This document shows positions 40,981 to 49,969 of a stretch of DNA of 64,000 bases, piece after piece; the stretch's first letter is position 1; the number at the start of each line of letters is the position of its first letter. Source of the stretch: Bdellovibrionales bacterium (GTDB taxonomy: Bacteria; Pseudomonadota; Alphaproteobacteria; UBA9219); NCBI GenBank assembly GCA_041662785.1, contig JBAZRW010000001.1, positions 310,001 through 374,000 of the forward strand, in the 5' to 3' direction. The notes beneath the pieces are model-generated. The model was not told the origin of the DNA and made no database searches. It worked only from the letters and a program-made list of their open reading frames with translations. A program made the translations under genes and the position numbers.

Positions 40981-41535
40981 GCCGTGTCGTTCGATTGGAA
41001 AAAAACGGGCGGCCATGAGGTCGGTGTGATCGCGCAAGAGGTCTATCCTCTGTTCCCCGAACTCGTCAACAAGGGAGATGATGATCCCAACAAGGACGTT
41101 AAAATGGACGACCCCAAGGCGTGGGGCGTGATGTATGACCGGTTTGGCCCTCTGGCCTTAGAGGGCGTTAAAGAGCTTCACGCGCTGGTCAAAAACCTGA
41201 AGGCCGAGAACGACGACCTTCGCGCCCGCATTGAAAAGCTGGAGGCGCACGGAAGTAGACCGTACCGTTATCCCCGCCTCTTCTGTCATCCCAGAAAACT
41301 TTCTTTTCGGCTCGCTTTAGTGAGACGAAAGAAAGTTGATCTGGGATCCAGACGGTCCTTCCGCCCGCCCTTTCGTTTGTTTGGCGTCCGAAGGAAAGTG
41401 ACACTAAATCCCACGTCCATTTTCTTTCGCGCAAAGTGGCGCGAAGAGAAAATGGCTTGGGATGACGGAAGGGGGTCAGGGATGACGATAAAGAGGCGGG
41501 CTACGCCACATTCCCCGCCACAAATTCCCAATTGA
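40939..41535 (+). pseudogene. Fragment of a peptidase S74 (intramolecular chaperone) domain
   Basis: From about 40981 to 41254 the frame encodes FDWKKTGGHEVGVIAQEVYP, LFPELVNKG and LALEGVKELHALVKNLKAEN, the typical C-terminal self-cleaving chaperone domain (S74) of phage tail fibres and trimeric surface proteins. The first 14 codons come from the preceding repeat, and the frame beyond 41254 runs into further repeats. No trimeric fibre, signal peptide or S74 catalytic Ser-Lys start region is present, so this is a 5'-truncated remnant, probably of a surface fibre gene, cut at the repeat junction. Confidence 0.7.
41285..41466. repeat. Pair of hairpin repeats with shared outer ends
   Basis: Two elements (41285-41349 and 41406-41466) each begin or end with TCATCCC/GGGATGA-type ends and have long inner arms (AACTTTCTTTTCG.../...CGAAAGAAAGTT and CATTTTCTTTCGCGC.../...GCGCGAAGAGAAAATG). 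Together the outermost GTCATCCC and GGGATGAC enclose the block. No gene lies between the S74 fragment and sodB. Confidence 0.75.
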
Positions 41536-42097
41536 TCAAATGATCAAGGAAGGTTTGCAAAAAGTCGGGGCGGCGGTTTTGGAAGTCCAGATAATAGGCG
41601 TGCTCCCACACATCGCAGGTCACCAGCGGCACAAGACCCATGGCCAGCGGCGTCATGGCGTTGGCCGTCTTGACGATCTTAAGCGCCCCTGCCTCATCCG
41701 CCACCAACCAAACCCAGCCGCTGCCGAATTGCGTAACGCCCGCTTGCTTAAATTGCTCTTTAAACGCGTCAACGCCGCCAAAGGCCGCCGTCAGTTTTTC
41801 CGCCAGCGCGGCTGGCGGTTCGCCGCCACCTTGGGGCGACAGGCTTTGCCAGAAAAACGTATGGTTCCACACCTGCGCGGCGTTATTGAAGACTCCCACC
41901 TTAGTCGCGTCCTTGGAGGTCTCCGCGATGATGTCCTCTAATGCAGCCTCGGCCAACGGGGTATCCTTGATCAACGCATTCAAGTTGGTGACATAGGCCT
42001 GATGATGCTTGCCATAGTGAAACGCGAAGGTCTGCGCCGACATGTGCGGCTCTAACGCGGCAGGATCAAACGGCAGGGGGGGAAGAGAAATGGACAT
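41501..42097 (-). CDS. sodB: Superoxide dismutase, iron type
   Basis: A 198-aa cytoplasmic Fe-superoxide dismutase converting superoxide to peroxide and oxygen. Metal ligands are seen in FHYGKHHQAYV (His27-type), WNHTFFWQSL and DVWEHAYYLDF (Asp and His). The Gln in NNAAQVWNHTFFW and FGSGWVWLV point to the Fe form. Strong GGAGG upstream of the ATG; complete length for the family. Confidence 0.96.
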   Translation of the reverse strand: MSISLPPLPFDPAALEPHMSAQTFAFHYGKHHQAYVTNLNALIKDTPLAEAALEDIIAETSKDATKVGVFNNAAQVWNHTFFWQSLSPQGGGEPPAALAEKLTAAFGGVDAFKEQFKQAGVTQFGSGWVWLVADEAGALKIVKTANAMTPLAMGLVPLVTCDVWEHAYYLDFQNRRPDFLQTFLDHLINWEFVAGNVA

Positions 42098-42118
42098 GGT
42101 AAGCCTCCTTGGTCGGGG

Positions 42119-42712
42119 TTACTCCTTTTCGCAGTCTCGCACGTCTTGGCGCATAGCAGCAAGCTTGGCGCGATACCCTTCAGCATCGCCAAAGTCCAGA
42201 AACTTGGCATAGTGCTGATGTGGGTCGCGCACGCGCAACGCGTGCTTGATGGGACACCAGAATTGCTCGGTGCGCCCCGCCACTTCGCGGGCATAGGAAA
42301 GAACGCCCGTGCCATAGCCGCAGTAAGCGCAATTCATTTTTTCAATTCCGTTGAGATAGGCCAAATGATTTCGGTCCCAAAAGACATAGGACGAGCGCTT
42401 GACCAAGGGAACGCCATAAACGCGAAAGCAGAGATGCTGATAAAGGGTCGTCCACACGTCAATCAACGCAAGGGGGACGATCAATGAATAAATCACGGGC
42501 GCAACAAGGACATTCAGAAGCCTTGCCGCACGAAGAAACTGCGGCCATTTGATTTTAAAGGCGCGCTGCCGCGCAATAACCTCTTCGGCAAACCACGCCA
42601 TCCGGCCACGCAGCCTGACCTCATAGCGGGCGCGGTTTTTTTCAAACTCGGCCTCCAGCTTATCTTCCATCTGCCGGATGCGCGCAACGATTTCATTAAC
42701 GGAGTCATTCAT
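42119..42712 (-). CDS. Conserved unknown membrane protein with Cys motifs
   Basis: A 197-aa protein 21 nt upstream of sodB on the same strand. The N-terminal coiled coil (about 5-35) is followed by a basic amphipathic region, a hydrophobic helix near 70-88 (LNVLVAPVIYSLIVPLALID), and a Cys cluster: MNCAYCGYG and FWCPIKHA near 130-160, suggesting metal or cluster binding. I recall similar conserved proteins in alphaproteobacteria without assigned function. Probably co-transcribed with sodB. Confidence 0.7.
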   Translation of the reverse strand: MNDSVNEIVARIRQMEDKLEAEFEKNRARYEVRLRGRMAWFAEEVIARQRAFKIKWPQFLRAARLLNVLVAPVIYSLIVPLALIDVWTTLYQHLCFRVYGVPLVKRSSYVFWDRNHLAYLNGIEKMNCAYCGYGTGVLSYAREVAGRTEQFWCPIKHALRVRDPHQHYAKFLDFGDAEGYRAKLAAMRQDVRDCEKE

Positions 42713-42775
42713 GGGGCTAATCCTTTAAAAAACAAGAAGGATCAGCGTAAGCCGTTAGGAGCCTCTGTCAATCCC

Positions 42776-44014
42776 CTACTGAATCGACGTCACGGCATCG
42801 GGCATGGTCGCCATATTTTGCGCGGCAGTATATTTGTCCAACGCCTTAAGCATCATGTCTTGGATAAACTCTGGCGGCAAGGGCTGGCCGGATTGCCCCG
42901 CCAAGGCCTGCTGATGGATTGCATCGCCCAATGTCAGGGCGGCGGCAGGTTCGCTAGGCGCTTCAACAACGGCAGGGGAAGGAACATCAACTTTGGCGGG
43001 CGTTGCGGCGGCAATTCTGGCCGCCGAGCGCAACTGCGGGCTGGCATAGATAGTATTGCCCACACGGATCCCGCCCGTTTGGACGAGCATTCCAGCGGAA
43101 GGTTTTGTGGAAGAAGGTTTGGGGGTAGAGGCCAAGGCGGCCACCGTGGTCGCCTGTAGCGGCGAAGAAGCCTGTGCCGCAGTCGTCAAAACGTCCGGCG
43201 TGATTGCCCCGGCCATCTTGATCGCGGAGGCCTCTGGGGCAACCTCCGCCGCCGCCACGACCGCGTCAGGCGTTGCTTCGGCAACCACGGCTTCGTCGGC
43301 CCCGTCAGCGCCCTCAAGGACAGGCGTTTCGGCGGCAGCCAACTGCACCGTGTCTTCATCGCCAAAGATCGCGCGCGCCATCTGCACCGTCGGCTCTTCG
43401 CCCGTGTTTTGTTCAAAGATCGCACTGGCGATGCCTGAGGCCGCGCTAACAAGCACGCTGCCCGTCGCCAAACCAAAAAGGATACTGCCCACCACCTGCA
43501 CATCGGGCTTGATCGTATCGCCCGTCACCGCGCGATAAATCGTCCCTACGATGGGGATATGCTGAAGCGGATTAAGAAGATCCACAAGATCGTCAAGGCT
43601 TAGGTTCTCATCCGTTGTGGGGACGTTCGTCGTGTCTTCAGGGCTGCCCGCCTCAATGGGGCGCTTGACCTCGGCCATTTGAGGCGAGGCTACCGCATCG
43701 GTAGGGGGGAGCGACTCAGCCGCGCCGCTTCTTTCAGCCAGATCAACAGGCGCGGGCGCAGAGAGGGGGGCGGGGGCAGGCGCAGAAAGCGGCACAGACG
43801 TAACCGCCGCCGCCTTGGGTGAAGGGGTCAGGGGCGTCGGCGGGGGCAGCGGCGTGAAAGGAAGGGGCGCAGATTGTACCGTCGACAAGGTCGAGGCAAA
43901 ACTCCCCCCAGAAGAAGAGGCCGAAGGGGACGCGGCCGCCGCAACGCGGGCAGCCGTTAGCTGCGCCAGATAGGCGTTATTGGTTTGCTGGATTGAGTTT
44001 GCGGCACTAATCAT
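42776..44014 (-). CDS. Unrecognised low-complexity Ala/Pro/Ser-rich protein
   Basis: A 412-aa protein dominated by Ala, Pro, Ser and Val, with acidic interruptions (EEPTVQMARAIFGDED). The start at 44014 has AAGGGA upstream. The N-terminus MISAANSIQQTNNAYLAQL is not a signal peptide; a hydrophobic stretch near 190-215 (SILFGLATGSVLVSAASG) could be one membrane helix. The middle and end are likely disordered. No domain is recognised; a structural or scaffold role is a guess. Confidence 0.55.
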   Translation of the reverse strand: MISAANSIQQTNNAYLAQLTAARVAAAASPSASSSGGSFASTLSTVQSAPLPFTPLPPPTPLTPSPKAAAVTSVPLSAPAPAPLSAPAPVDLAERSGAAESLPPTDAVASPQMAEVKRPIEAGSPEDTTNVPTTDENLSLDDLVDLLNPLQHIPIVGTIYRAVTGDTIKPDVQVVGSILFGLATGSVLVSAASGIASAIFEQNTGEEPTVQMARAIFGDEDTVQLAAAETPVLEGADGADEAVVAEATPDAVVAAAEVAPEASAIKMAGAITPDVLTTAAQASSPLQATTVAALASTPKPSSTKPSAGMLVQTGGIRVGNTIYASPQLRSAARIAAATPAKVDVPSPAVVEAPSEPAAALTLGDAIHQQALAGQSGQPLPPEFIQDMMLKALDKYTAAQNMATMPDAVTSIQ

Positions 44015-44153
44015 AAAAATCCCTTCGCTAGTAATAAGCAAAGGGTGTGCCAGAATCATTTTCTCGCCTTATCAAGGGGATGCCGATGGCCCGCCCCCTC
44101 CCGCTAACCCCCAAGCGGCAGAATGTGCCGCCGAGGGGATCAACTATAACGCC

Positions 44154-44861
44154 TTAAAACTTCAAAACGTCTAAGGCATGGCGATCAAAGTGCTCGACGC
44201 CCTCAAGTGTTTTAAGCCGCCTTACGGCGAGCGTCGTAAGGGGAAGAAAGAGCGTTTCGTAAAGGGTCTTGGCAAGCCATGCCGTCACGACAAGTTTGGT
44301 CAGAACGCCACTGGGCATACTTCCCGCAAACGCCATCACGAAAAAGACGGCGCTATCCACCAATTGGGCGACAAGGGTAGAGGCCACAGCGCGAAGCGGG
44401 AAATTATCGGCCCGCGACCACACCTTCATTTTTGACATGATATAAGAGTTGGTGAACTCACAGCACAAATAGGCCGTGAACGATGCAAGGACAATACGAG
44501 GCATTTGTCCATTAATTGCGGCAAACGCCTCCTGCAATTTAAAATCTGTCGCGGGCGGCAAGATGATGGAGAGTTGTGTAAAAAACAGGAACATAAGCCC
44601 ACACACAAACCCCATCCAGATTAAACGGCGCGTGCGGTCGAATCCGTAAACCTCGGTCAACGTATCCCCAAAAATGCAGGTTAGGGGGTAAACCAAAATA
44701 CAGGCGGGGAAAACGAAGTCCCCCACCATAAAGAGTTTGGGAACCGTCACCCATGTCGTTATCAAAGCACAAATGTAAAGGCAGGCCACAACATCAAAAT
44801 GCTTGGGGTGCCATTCATAATCGGCACTGGTTTCTTTTAAGCTTTCATCACGATGAAACAT
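44154..44861 (-). CDS. yhhQ: Queuosine precursor transporter (VUT/YhhQ family)
   Basis: A 235-aa integral membrane protein with about six helices; family traits are VACLYICALITTWVTVPK, FGDTLTEVYGFDRTRRLIWMGF and AQLVDSAVFFVMAFAGSMPSG. YhhQ imports 7-cyano-7-deazaguanine or 7-aminomethyl-7-deazaguanine for queuosine in tRNA. It has a GAGG-type Shine-Dalgarno just upstream and no operon partner. Confidence 0.9.
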   Translation of the reverse strand: MFHRDESLKETSADYEWHPKHFDVVACLYICALITTWVTVPKLFMVGDFVFPACILVYPLTCIFGDTLTEVYGFDRTRRLIWMGFVCGLMFLFFTQLSIILPPATDFKLQEAFAAINGQMPRIVLASFTAYLCCEFTNSYIMSKMKVWSRADNFPLRAVASTLVAQLVDSAVFFVMAFAGSMPSGVLTKLVVTAWLAKTLYETLFLPLTTLAVRRLKTLEGVEHFDRHALDVLKF

Positions 44862-44951
44862 CTTGTCCTCCTAATGGGTTTGCGAAAAATCTATTTCTTA
44901 TTCTAACAGCAACGGGCTGAAACTAATAATGCCTTCTTTTTGATTATGGTT

Positions 44952-44978
44952 TTGATAACTATTTGTGCTTAGTATAAT
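44952..44978 (+). promoter_or_regulatory. Promoter of the XRE gene
   Basis: TTGATA at 44952-44957, a 15-bp spacer and a consensus TATAAT at 44973-44978. The ATG is 5 nt later (44984), which again suggests a leaderless or very short leader mRNA. Confidence 0.6.
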
Positions 44979-44983
44979 GCGTT

Positions 44984-45649
44984 ATGGCTACTATTTCTCA
45001 AATGAAGGCCGCAAGGCTTCTCCTAAACTGGAAACAAAGCGATTTGGCGCGCCTTTCGGGCATGTCACTGGCGACCATCGCCAATTTTGAACAGGGCAAG
45101 GGAACACCCCGCACCGGCACACTGCACGTTCTCCACGCAACCTTTGAAAAGTTTGGTGTTGAGTTTATTGAGGATCACGGTGTCGATCTGCGACCGGAAA
45201 AGTTTAGCGTGAAGACGCTCCACGGGGAGCAGGGCCTTTTTGATGTGTGGGCGGATTATGAAAAAACGCTGACCGAAGACGGCGGAGGAGAAGTGCTGCT
45301 CAGTAATCTTGACCATCAGCTTATGTACAAAAACTTCAAACACAAACTGGAGGAGATGGTTTTACGCCGGCCGGTCAACAACATTCGTCTGCGCGGTCTT
45401 GTTCGGGAAGGCGATTTGGTGCGCATCTGGCCCAACGAAGAGTTTCGCGCCATTCCCAAAAAGATTTTTTCCGGCCTGACGCCTATTTACCTTTATAAAA
45501 ACAAAACAGCCATCGTGAATTTTAAAGACTCGCTGCGCGTTGTCTTGATCAAAAGCAAGTCCGTCACCGACGCGTTTCGCCAACAGTTCGAACACCATTG
45601 GAAAAACGGCAGCAGCGTTACGCGGCCCGTTTATATGAAGGCGCCCTAA
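44984..45649 (+). CDS. XRE-family transcriptional regulator with an extra C-terminal domain
   Basis: A 221-aa protein. Residues 1-60 form an XRE helix-turn-helix: ISQMKAARLLLNWKQSDLARLSGMSLATIANFEQGKGTP. The remaining 150 residues (with GLTPIYLYKNKTAIVNF and VTDAFRQQFEHHWKN) are not assigned by me, but resemble the sensory ends seen in some XRE regulators. It is isolated, with a promoter abutting the start codon, so autoregulation is likely. The target genes are unknown. Confidence 0.75.
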   Translation: MATISQMKAARLLLNWKQSDLARLSGMSLATIANFEQGKGTPRTGTLHVLHATFEKFGVEFIEDHGVDLRPEKFSVKTLHGEQGLFDVWADYEKTLTEDGGGEVLLSNLDHQLMYKNFKHKLEEMVLRRPVNNIRLRGLVREGDLVRIWPNEEFRAIPKKIFSGLTPIYLYKNKTAIVNFKDSLRVVLIKSKSVTDAFRQQFEHHWKNGSSVTRPVYMKAP

Positions 45650-45666
45650 ACGACACCGGCACGCCC

Positions 45667-48276
45667 TTATTTCCCCTTAAGCGCCTTATCCGCAATCTCA
45701 CGCACGTTGGCGGAAAGCTTGCCAGAAGCCAGCTTGGCCAGCGCTGCCTTCATCAGCTTTTGACGCTTGGCATCAAAATCACGCCACCGCAGGAACGGTT
45801 TGGCCAGACGCGCCGCCGCCTGCGGGTTCAGCTTGTCCACCGTGGCGGCCATCTCGGCGATAAAAGCATAGCCGCTGCCGTCCGCCGCATGGAAGCCCAA
45901 GGGATTGCCCGCAAACACGCCCAAAAGCGAAGACACGCGGTTCGGATTCTTTAGCGTAAAGGCTTTGTGCTTCATCAGCTTTTTAACGGAAGTCAAAACA
46001 TCGTCACGCCGCGCGGATGATTGCACCGCCAACCAATGATCCATGATCGCGGGTTGATCGCCAAATTGCGCGGCAAAGAGCGCCAGCATCTTGGCCTTTA
46101 ATGGATCATCGCCCTCGGCCAGAATATCAAGCCCTGCAATTTTATCCGTCATGTTGTGGCCATAGGCCACGGCGGCAGCGGCCAGTGGCGTAACGCTTTC
46201 GGCTTCTACCTTCGCCAGCGTGGCAAGGCACAGATTCTTAAGGCTGCGCTGCCCGCGCGCGACGCCATCGCTGGCACGTTCGGAGAGCGTATTTTCAATC
46301 GACTCATACGTCGCCCACAAATCATCGCAAAGCCCTTCCGCCATCGCGTGAACCGCTTTTTGCCGCTGATGGTATAGCTTGACGGGATCGATCTTTTTTC
46401 CTTCCGCCAGCAGCGTAAGGCCAAGCTCGGTTTCCGTCGGCAAGGACAGCGTCATCGCCTTGGTCGCCGCATCCAGCTTTTTGTCCTTCAAGACTTTGCG
46501 CAGCGCCTTGACAAAAGCGTCGGGCAGAGCGCCGCCCGCAAGGACATACTTCGTGAACAACTTTTGCGCCGCTTCCCAGCGGTTAAAGCCATCCGTGTCA
46601 TGTGCCATGATCAGGAACAACTGCTCATCCGTGTAGGCATAGTTGATGCGTACGGGCGCAGAAAAATCGCGCAAGAGAGACGGCGTCGGCTCTTCCTCAA
46701 CATTCAAGAACACGAACACTTCCTTGGGCGAGGCAACATCCAACACAAACGTGCCCTTCATATCGCGACCCTTGGAGTCCAAAAGACCAATGTTCAAAGG
46801 CATGTTCATCGGGTCTTTTTGTTTTTGTCCTGCCGTTGGAGGACAGCTTTGCGTCACCGTCAACGTGTATTCTTTTTTCTTTTTATCATACGACGAGGTG
46901 ACGTCCAACGTGGGCGTTCCCGCCTGCGCGTACCAGACCATGAAGTGATCCAGATCGACGCCGCCCGCTTCCGCCATCGCGGCCACGAAATCCTCACACG
47001 TCGCGGCCTGTCCGTCATGCCGCTTCAAATAAAGGTTCAGGCCCTTACGGAAATTCTTGCGCCCAATCAGCGTTTGGATCATCCGCACAACTTCCGAGCC
47101 TTTTTGATACACGGTCGAGGTATAAAAATTATCGATGGCCTGATAAGCCGCAGGGCGGATCGGGTGCGCCATCGCGCCCACATCTTCGGGAAACTGGCGG
47201 GCACGCAAATCGCGCACCGCGTGAAGGCGCTCAAGCGCGCGGCCATTCATATCGCCGCAGAACTCTTGCTCGCGAAACACAGTGAGGCCTTCCTTAAGGC
47301 TGAGCTGGAACCAATCGCGGCACGTTACGCGATCGCCTGTGTAGTTGTGGAAATACTCGTGTGCCACGACGCGCTCAAAAAAGGCGATGTCGCTGTCGGT
47401 CGCCGTTTCGGCGCGGCCAAGAACGCAGGCATCGTTAAAGATATTAAGGCCCTTATTTTCCATCGCGCCCACGTTAAAGAAGCTGACGGCCACGATCATG
47501 AAGCGATCCAGATCATATTCAAGGCCATAGGTCTTTTCGTCCCACGCCATCGATTTCTTGATCGCGTCCATCGCAAAGACGGTTTCTTTTTTCTTGCCCG
47601 TCTCAACATAAATCTCGATCAACACCTTGCGCTTGGATTTCGTGATGAAGTGACTGCGCGCCACCTCCATCTGGCCCGCGACCAGCGCGAACAGATAACA
47701 AGGCTTGGCAAAGGGATCCTCCCACACCGCATAGTGGCGATCCGCGCCCTCGCGACCCTTCTTGACCAGATTGCCGTTCGACAAAAGGATCGGGTATTGT
47801 TTTTTATCCGCATGGATTGTGACGCGGAACTTCGCCAGCACGTCGGGACGATCAGGATAATAGGTGATGCGGCGAAAGCCCTGTGCCTCACATTGCGTGC
47901 AGAGCATCGGCCCTGCGGCATAAAGGCCGTTGAGCGCCGTGTTCTTGGCGGGCACGTTGGTGCTAACAATCTCAATCATCGCCTCATCGGGCAGTCCCTC
48001 TAGCGTCAACGTCTCTTCCGTCAGCGCATAGTTTTGCTTCGTCAGCGCAAGGCCGTTGACCGTCACACTTAACAGCTTTTGATTCTCGCCATTCAAAACA
48101 AGCGCAGCGTTTTTATCCTTAGCCGCCGGATTGCGCCGCGCCATAAAACAGGTGCTAACCCGCGTGGTTTTGGCCTGAATATCGAAATCCATCTCCATCG
48201 TTTCAACAAGAAACGAGGGCGGCGTGTAATCGGCAAGGCGCGTTTCGTGCAGCGTGGCTGGGGCGGCTTTTTTCAT
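45667..48276 (-). CDS. pepN: Aminopeptidase N
   Basis: An 869-aa M1 zinc aminopeptidase that removes N-terminal residues from peptides in the cytoplasm. The substrate motif GAMENKGLNIF and the zinc site VVAHEYFHNYTGD...LKEGLTVFREQEF (HExxH plus the downstream Glu) are intact, around residues 270-330. The C-terminal helical domain is complete. Its ATG overlaps the stop of the hydrolase gene by ATGA. Last gene of the long suf run. Confidence 0.96.
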   Translation of the reverse strand: MKKAAPATLHETRLADYTPPSFLVETMEMDFDIQAKTTRVSTCFMARRNPAAKDKNAALVLNGENQKLLSVTVNGLALTKQNYALTEETLTLEGLPDEAMIEIVSTNVPAKNTALNGLYAAGPMLCTQCEAQGFRRITYYPDRPDVLAKFRVTIHADKKQYPILLSNGNLVKKGREGADRHYAVWEDPFAKPCYLFALVAGQMEVARSHFITKSKRKVLIEIYVETGKKKETVFAMDAIKKSMAWDEKTYGLEYDLDRFMIVAVSFFNVGAMENKGLNIFNDACVLGRAETATDSDIAFFERVVAHEYFHNYTGDRVTCRDWFQLSLKEGLTVFREQEFCGDMNGRALERLHAVRDLRARQFPEDVGAMAHPIRPAAYQAIDNFYTSTVYQKGSEVVRMIQTLIGRKNFRKGLNLYLKRHDGQAATCEDFVAAMAEAGGVDLDHFMVWYAQAGTPTLDVTSSYDKKKKEYTLTVTQSCPPTAGQKQKDPMNMPLNIGLLDSKGRDMKGTFVLDVASPKEVFVFLNVEEEPTPSLLRDFSAPVRINYAYTDEQLFLIMAHDTDGFNRWEAAQKLFTKYVLAGGALPDAFVKALRKVLKDKKLDAATKAMTLSLPTETELGLTLLAEGKKIDPVKLYHQRQKAVHAMAEGLCDDLWATYESIENTLSERASDGVARGQRSLKNLCLATLAKVEAESVTPLAAAAVAYGHNMTDKIAGLDILAEGDDPLKAKMLALFAAQFGDQPAIMDHWLAVQSSARRDDVLTSVKKLMKHKAFTLKNPNRVSSLLGVFAGNPLGFHAADGSGYAFIAEMAATVDKLNPQAAARLAKPFLRWRDFDAKRQKLMKAALAKLASGKLSANVREIADKALKGK

Positions 48277-49124
48277 TTCGTTTTTCCTTCCAAAAAATCT
48301 TCAATCATTTTTATTTGTTCATCGCTCATCAAGGCGGGGGCGTGCCCGCAACCTTCTATTTCAATCAGCCGCGCATGGGGGCCTCGTTGCGTCATTTCCT
48401 GCGCAGCCTCACGCGGCAACAAATCCGACTGCGCTCCACGAAGCACCAGCACCGGACAGGCAATTTTGTCATAGGTTTCCCATAAATTGACAGCCTTGTT
48501 TTGTCCCTTGTAGGCATCCGCTATCTTCGTATCATAGGCAAGCACAAAACGGCCATCAGCCCTTTGGCGATGGCCGGTCGCCGCGAGAGCCGCCCAATCT
48601 TTGTCCGAGGGCACACCAAAAGAGGCATAAATCGTGCGCATATGCGCCTCAAGGGCCTCTACGGTGTCAAAAACAGGCTGCTGGCCAATGTAGGTCCCAA
48701 TACGATCCAGCGATTTTTGCGGGATAAGGGGACCAACATCATTCAGAACAAGGCGACGGATAGGCGTGTTAGGCAGGGCGGCCAGCATCATGCCCAAAAG
48801 CCCGCCCATCGACGTTCCGACCCAATCCACCTGCGCCGCCCCTATGCGGGCTAGAAGCGCAGTAAGGTCGTTTTTGTATTGATCAAAATTATAGCTTTTT
48901 GAGTCAGGCAAATCGTCGCTTTGCCCGCGTCCCGCCATATCGGGGCAATAGACCGCGCACCCCTTGCTCAACCTTTTGGCCAAAACATCAAAGTCACGCC
49001 CATGGCGCGTTAGGCCGTGAACGCACACAACCGGCACGCCCCCCGCCTGTTGGGGGGTCCACTGGTGAACGGCAATTTTATGAAAGCCCTTGGCATTAAG
49101 GCCCAAAAAGAAATCTGTCTTCAT
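48273..49124 (-). CDS. Alpha/beta hydrolase
   Basis: A 283-aa alpha/beta-hydrolase fold enzyme. HGLTRHGRDFDVLAKRL is the oxyanion region, VDWVGTSMGGLLGMML contains the nucleophile (G-x-S-x-G), and GCGHAPALMSDEQIKMIEDFL carries the catalytic His. I place the start at the ATG at 49124, with AAGAGAAGG upstream; a GTG one codon earlier is possible. The substrate is unknown. It lies between sufT (21 nt) and pepN (overlapping), and seems co-transcribed. Confidence 0.87.
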   Translation of the reverse strand: MKTDFFLGLNAKGFHKIAVHQWTPQQAGGVPVVCVHGLTRHGRDFDVLAKRLSKGCAVYCPDMAGRGQSDDLPDSKSYNFDQYKNDLTALLARIGAAQVDWVGTSMGGLLGMMLAALPNTPIRRLVLNDVGPLIPQKSLDRIGTYIGQQPVFDTVEALEAHMRTIYASFGVPSDKDWAALAATGHRQRADGRFVLAYDTKIADAYKGQNKAVNLWETYDKIACPVLVLRGAQSDLLPREAAQEMTQRGPHARLIEIEGCGHAPALMSDEQIKMIEDFLEGKTK

Positions 49125-49145
49125 CACTTTTTCTTTGGCCTTCTC

Positions 49146-49484
49146 TTAATAAAAATCCATGATAGCGCGGGCATCATCCGACATGCGCGAAGGATCCCAA
49201 GGCGGATCCCAGACGAGGCTTACCTTAATTTCGTTAAGATCCGGTATCCGATCGCGCACAGCATCATAAACCATGCCGGGGATCATATCCGCCATGGGGC
49301 AATTCGCGGTGGTCAAAGACATCTCAATGGCCGCGTCCATTTTGTCCGCCGCCGCTGGCGTTAGATCGATTTTGTAGATCAAGCCCAGATCATAAACGTT
49401 CACAGGGATTTCGGGATCATACACCACGCGCAGCGCCTCAATCACGCGCTCGGTCATGGCGGCGAGTTGGGACTTGGTATCCAT
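49146..49484 (-). CDS. sufT: SufT-like MIP18/DUF59 iron-sulphur assembly factor
   Basis: A 112-aa DUF59 protein acting as an auxiliary maturation factor for iron-sulphur enzymes. YDPEIPVNVYDLGLIYKIDL and LTTANCPMADMIP, with the conserved Cys, are diagnostic, as is VSLVWDPPWDPSRMSDDAR. The start overlaps the sufU-like stop (TAATG), fixing the ATG at 49484. It belongs to the same operon as SufU-like and SufS. Substrates are unknown. Confidence 0.9.
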   Translation of the reverse strand: MDTKSQLAAMTERVIEALRVVYDPEIPVNVYDLGLIYKIDLTPAAADKMDAAIEMSLTTANCPMADMIPGMVYDAVRDRIPDLNEIKVSLVWDPPWDPSRMSDDARAIMDFY

Positions 49485-49969
49485 TATTCCGTTCCCACCT
49501 TTTTTGCGGCGACGGGATCCAGTGCGGATTCCAGCGTCCGCCACGCCAACATCGCGCACTTCACGCGCACAGGATAGTGCCGCACACCCGCCAAGGCTTG
49601 CAACCGCGCCACATCGTCCTCATCCAGCGTTGCCGTTGTAACCTCATCCACCGCATTGCCTTTGCAGACATTTTCAAAATACGCCCATAGCGCCTTGGCC
49701 TGAGCGGCCGTTTTGCCTTTCAGTATCTCGGTCATCATCGAGGCCGAGGCAACAGAAATCGCGCAGCCTTCGCCTTGAAACGACGCGTCCGCGATGCGAC
49801 CGCCCTCACCCACAGTTAAATACAGTACCAGTTTATCGCCACATAAAGGGTTGTGCCCCACCGCCTCGCACTGCGCATGGGGACTCGCATGAAAATTGCG
49901 CGGATGGCGGCCATGATCAAGGATCAAATCCTGATACAGCTCACGCAAATCATCATCGGCGTCGCTCAT
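49484..49969 (-). CDS. sufU: SufU-like Fe-S scaffold / sulfur-transfer protein
   Basis: A 161-aa IscU/SufU-fold protein. The three cysteines lie in HNPLCGDKL, FQGEGCAISVASASMM and VRVKCAMLAW, and the Asp/Gly context after the first Cys is of the SufU type. It takes sulfur from SufS. It begins 4 nt into the SufS coding end (stop/start overlap) and ends at the sufT start. Confidence 0.9.
   Translation of the reverse strand: MSDADDDLRELYQDLILDHGRHPRNFHASPHAQCEAVGHNPLCGDKLVLYLTVGEGGRIADASFQGEGCAISVASASMMTEILKGKTAAQAKALWAYFENVCKGNAVDEVTTATLDEDDVARLQALAGVRHYPVRVKCAMLAWRTLESALDPVAAKKVGTE

Noticed and set aside
39566..41535. Complete diversity-generating retroelement in the window
   Set aside because: No reverse transcriptase with the YxDD motif and no near-identical template repeat is present; only target-like sequence is supported.
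46564..48003. Long open frame antisense to pepN (479 codons)
   Set aside because: It lies entirely opposite the catalytic and C-terminal parts of PepN, has no Shine-Dalgarno and no recognisable domain; it is a shadow caused by GC-rich codon bias.
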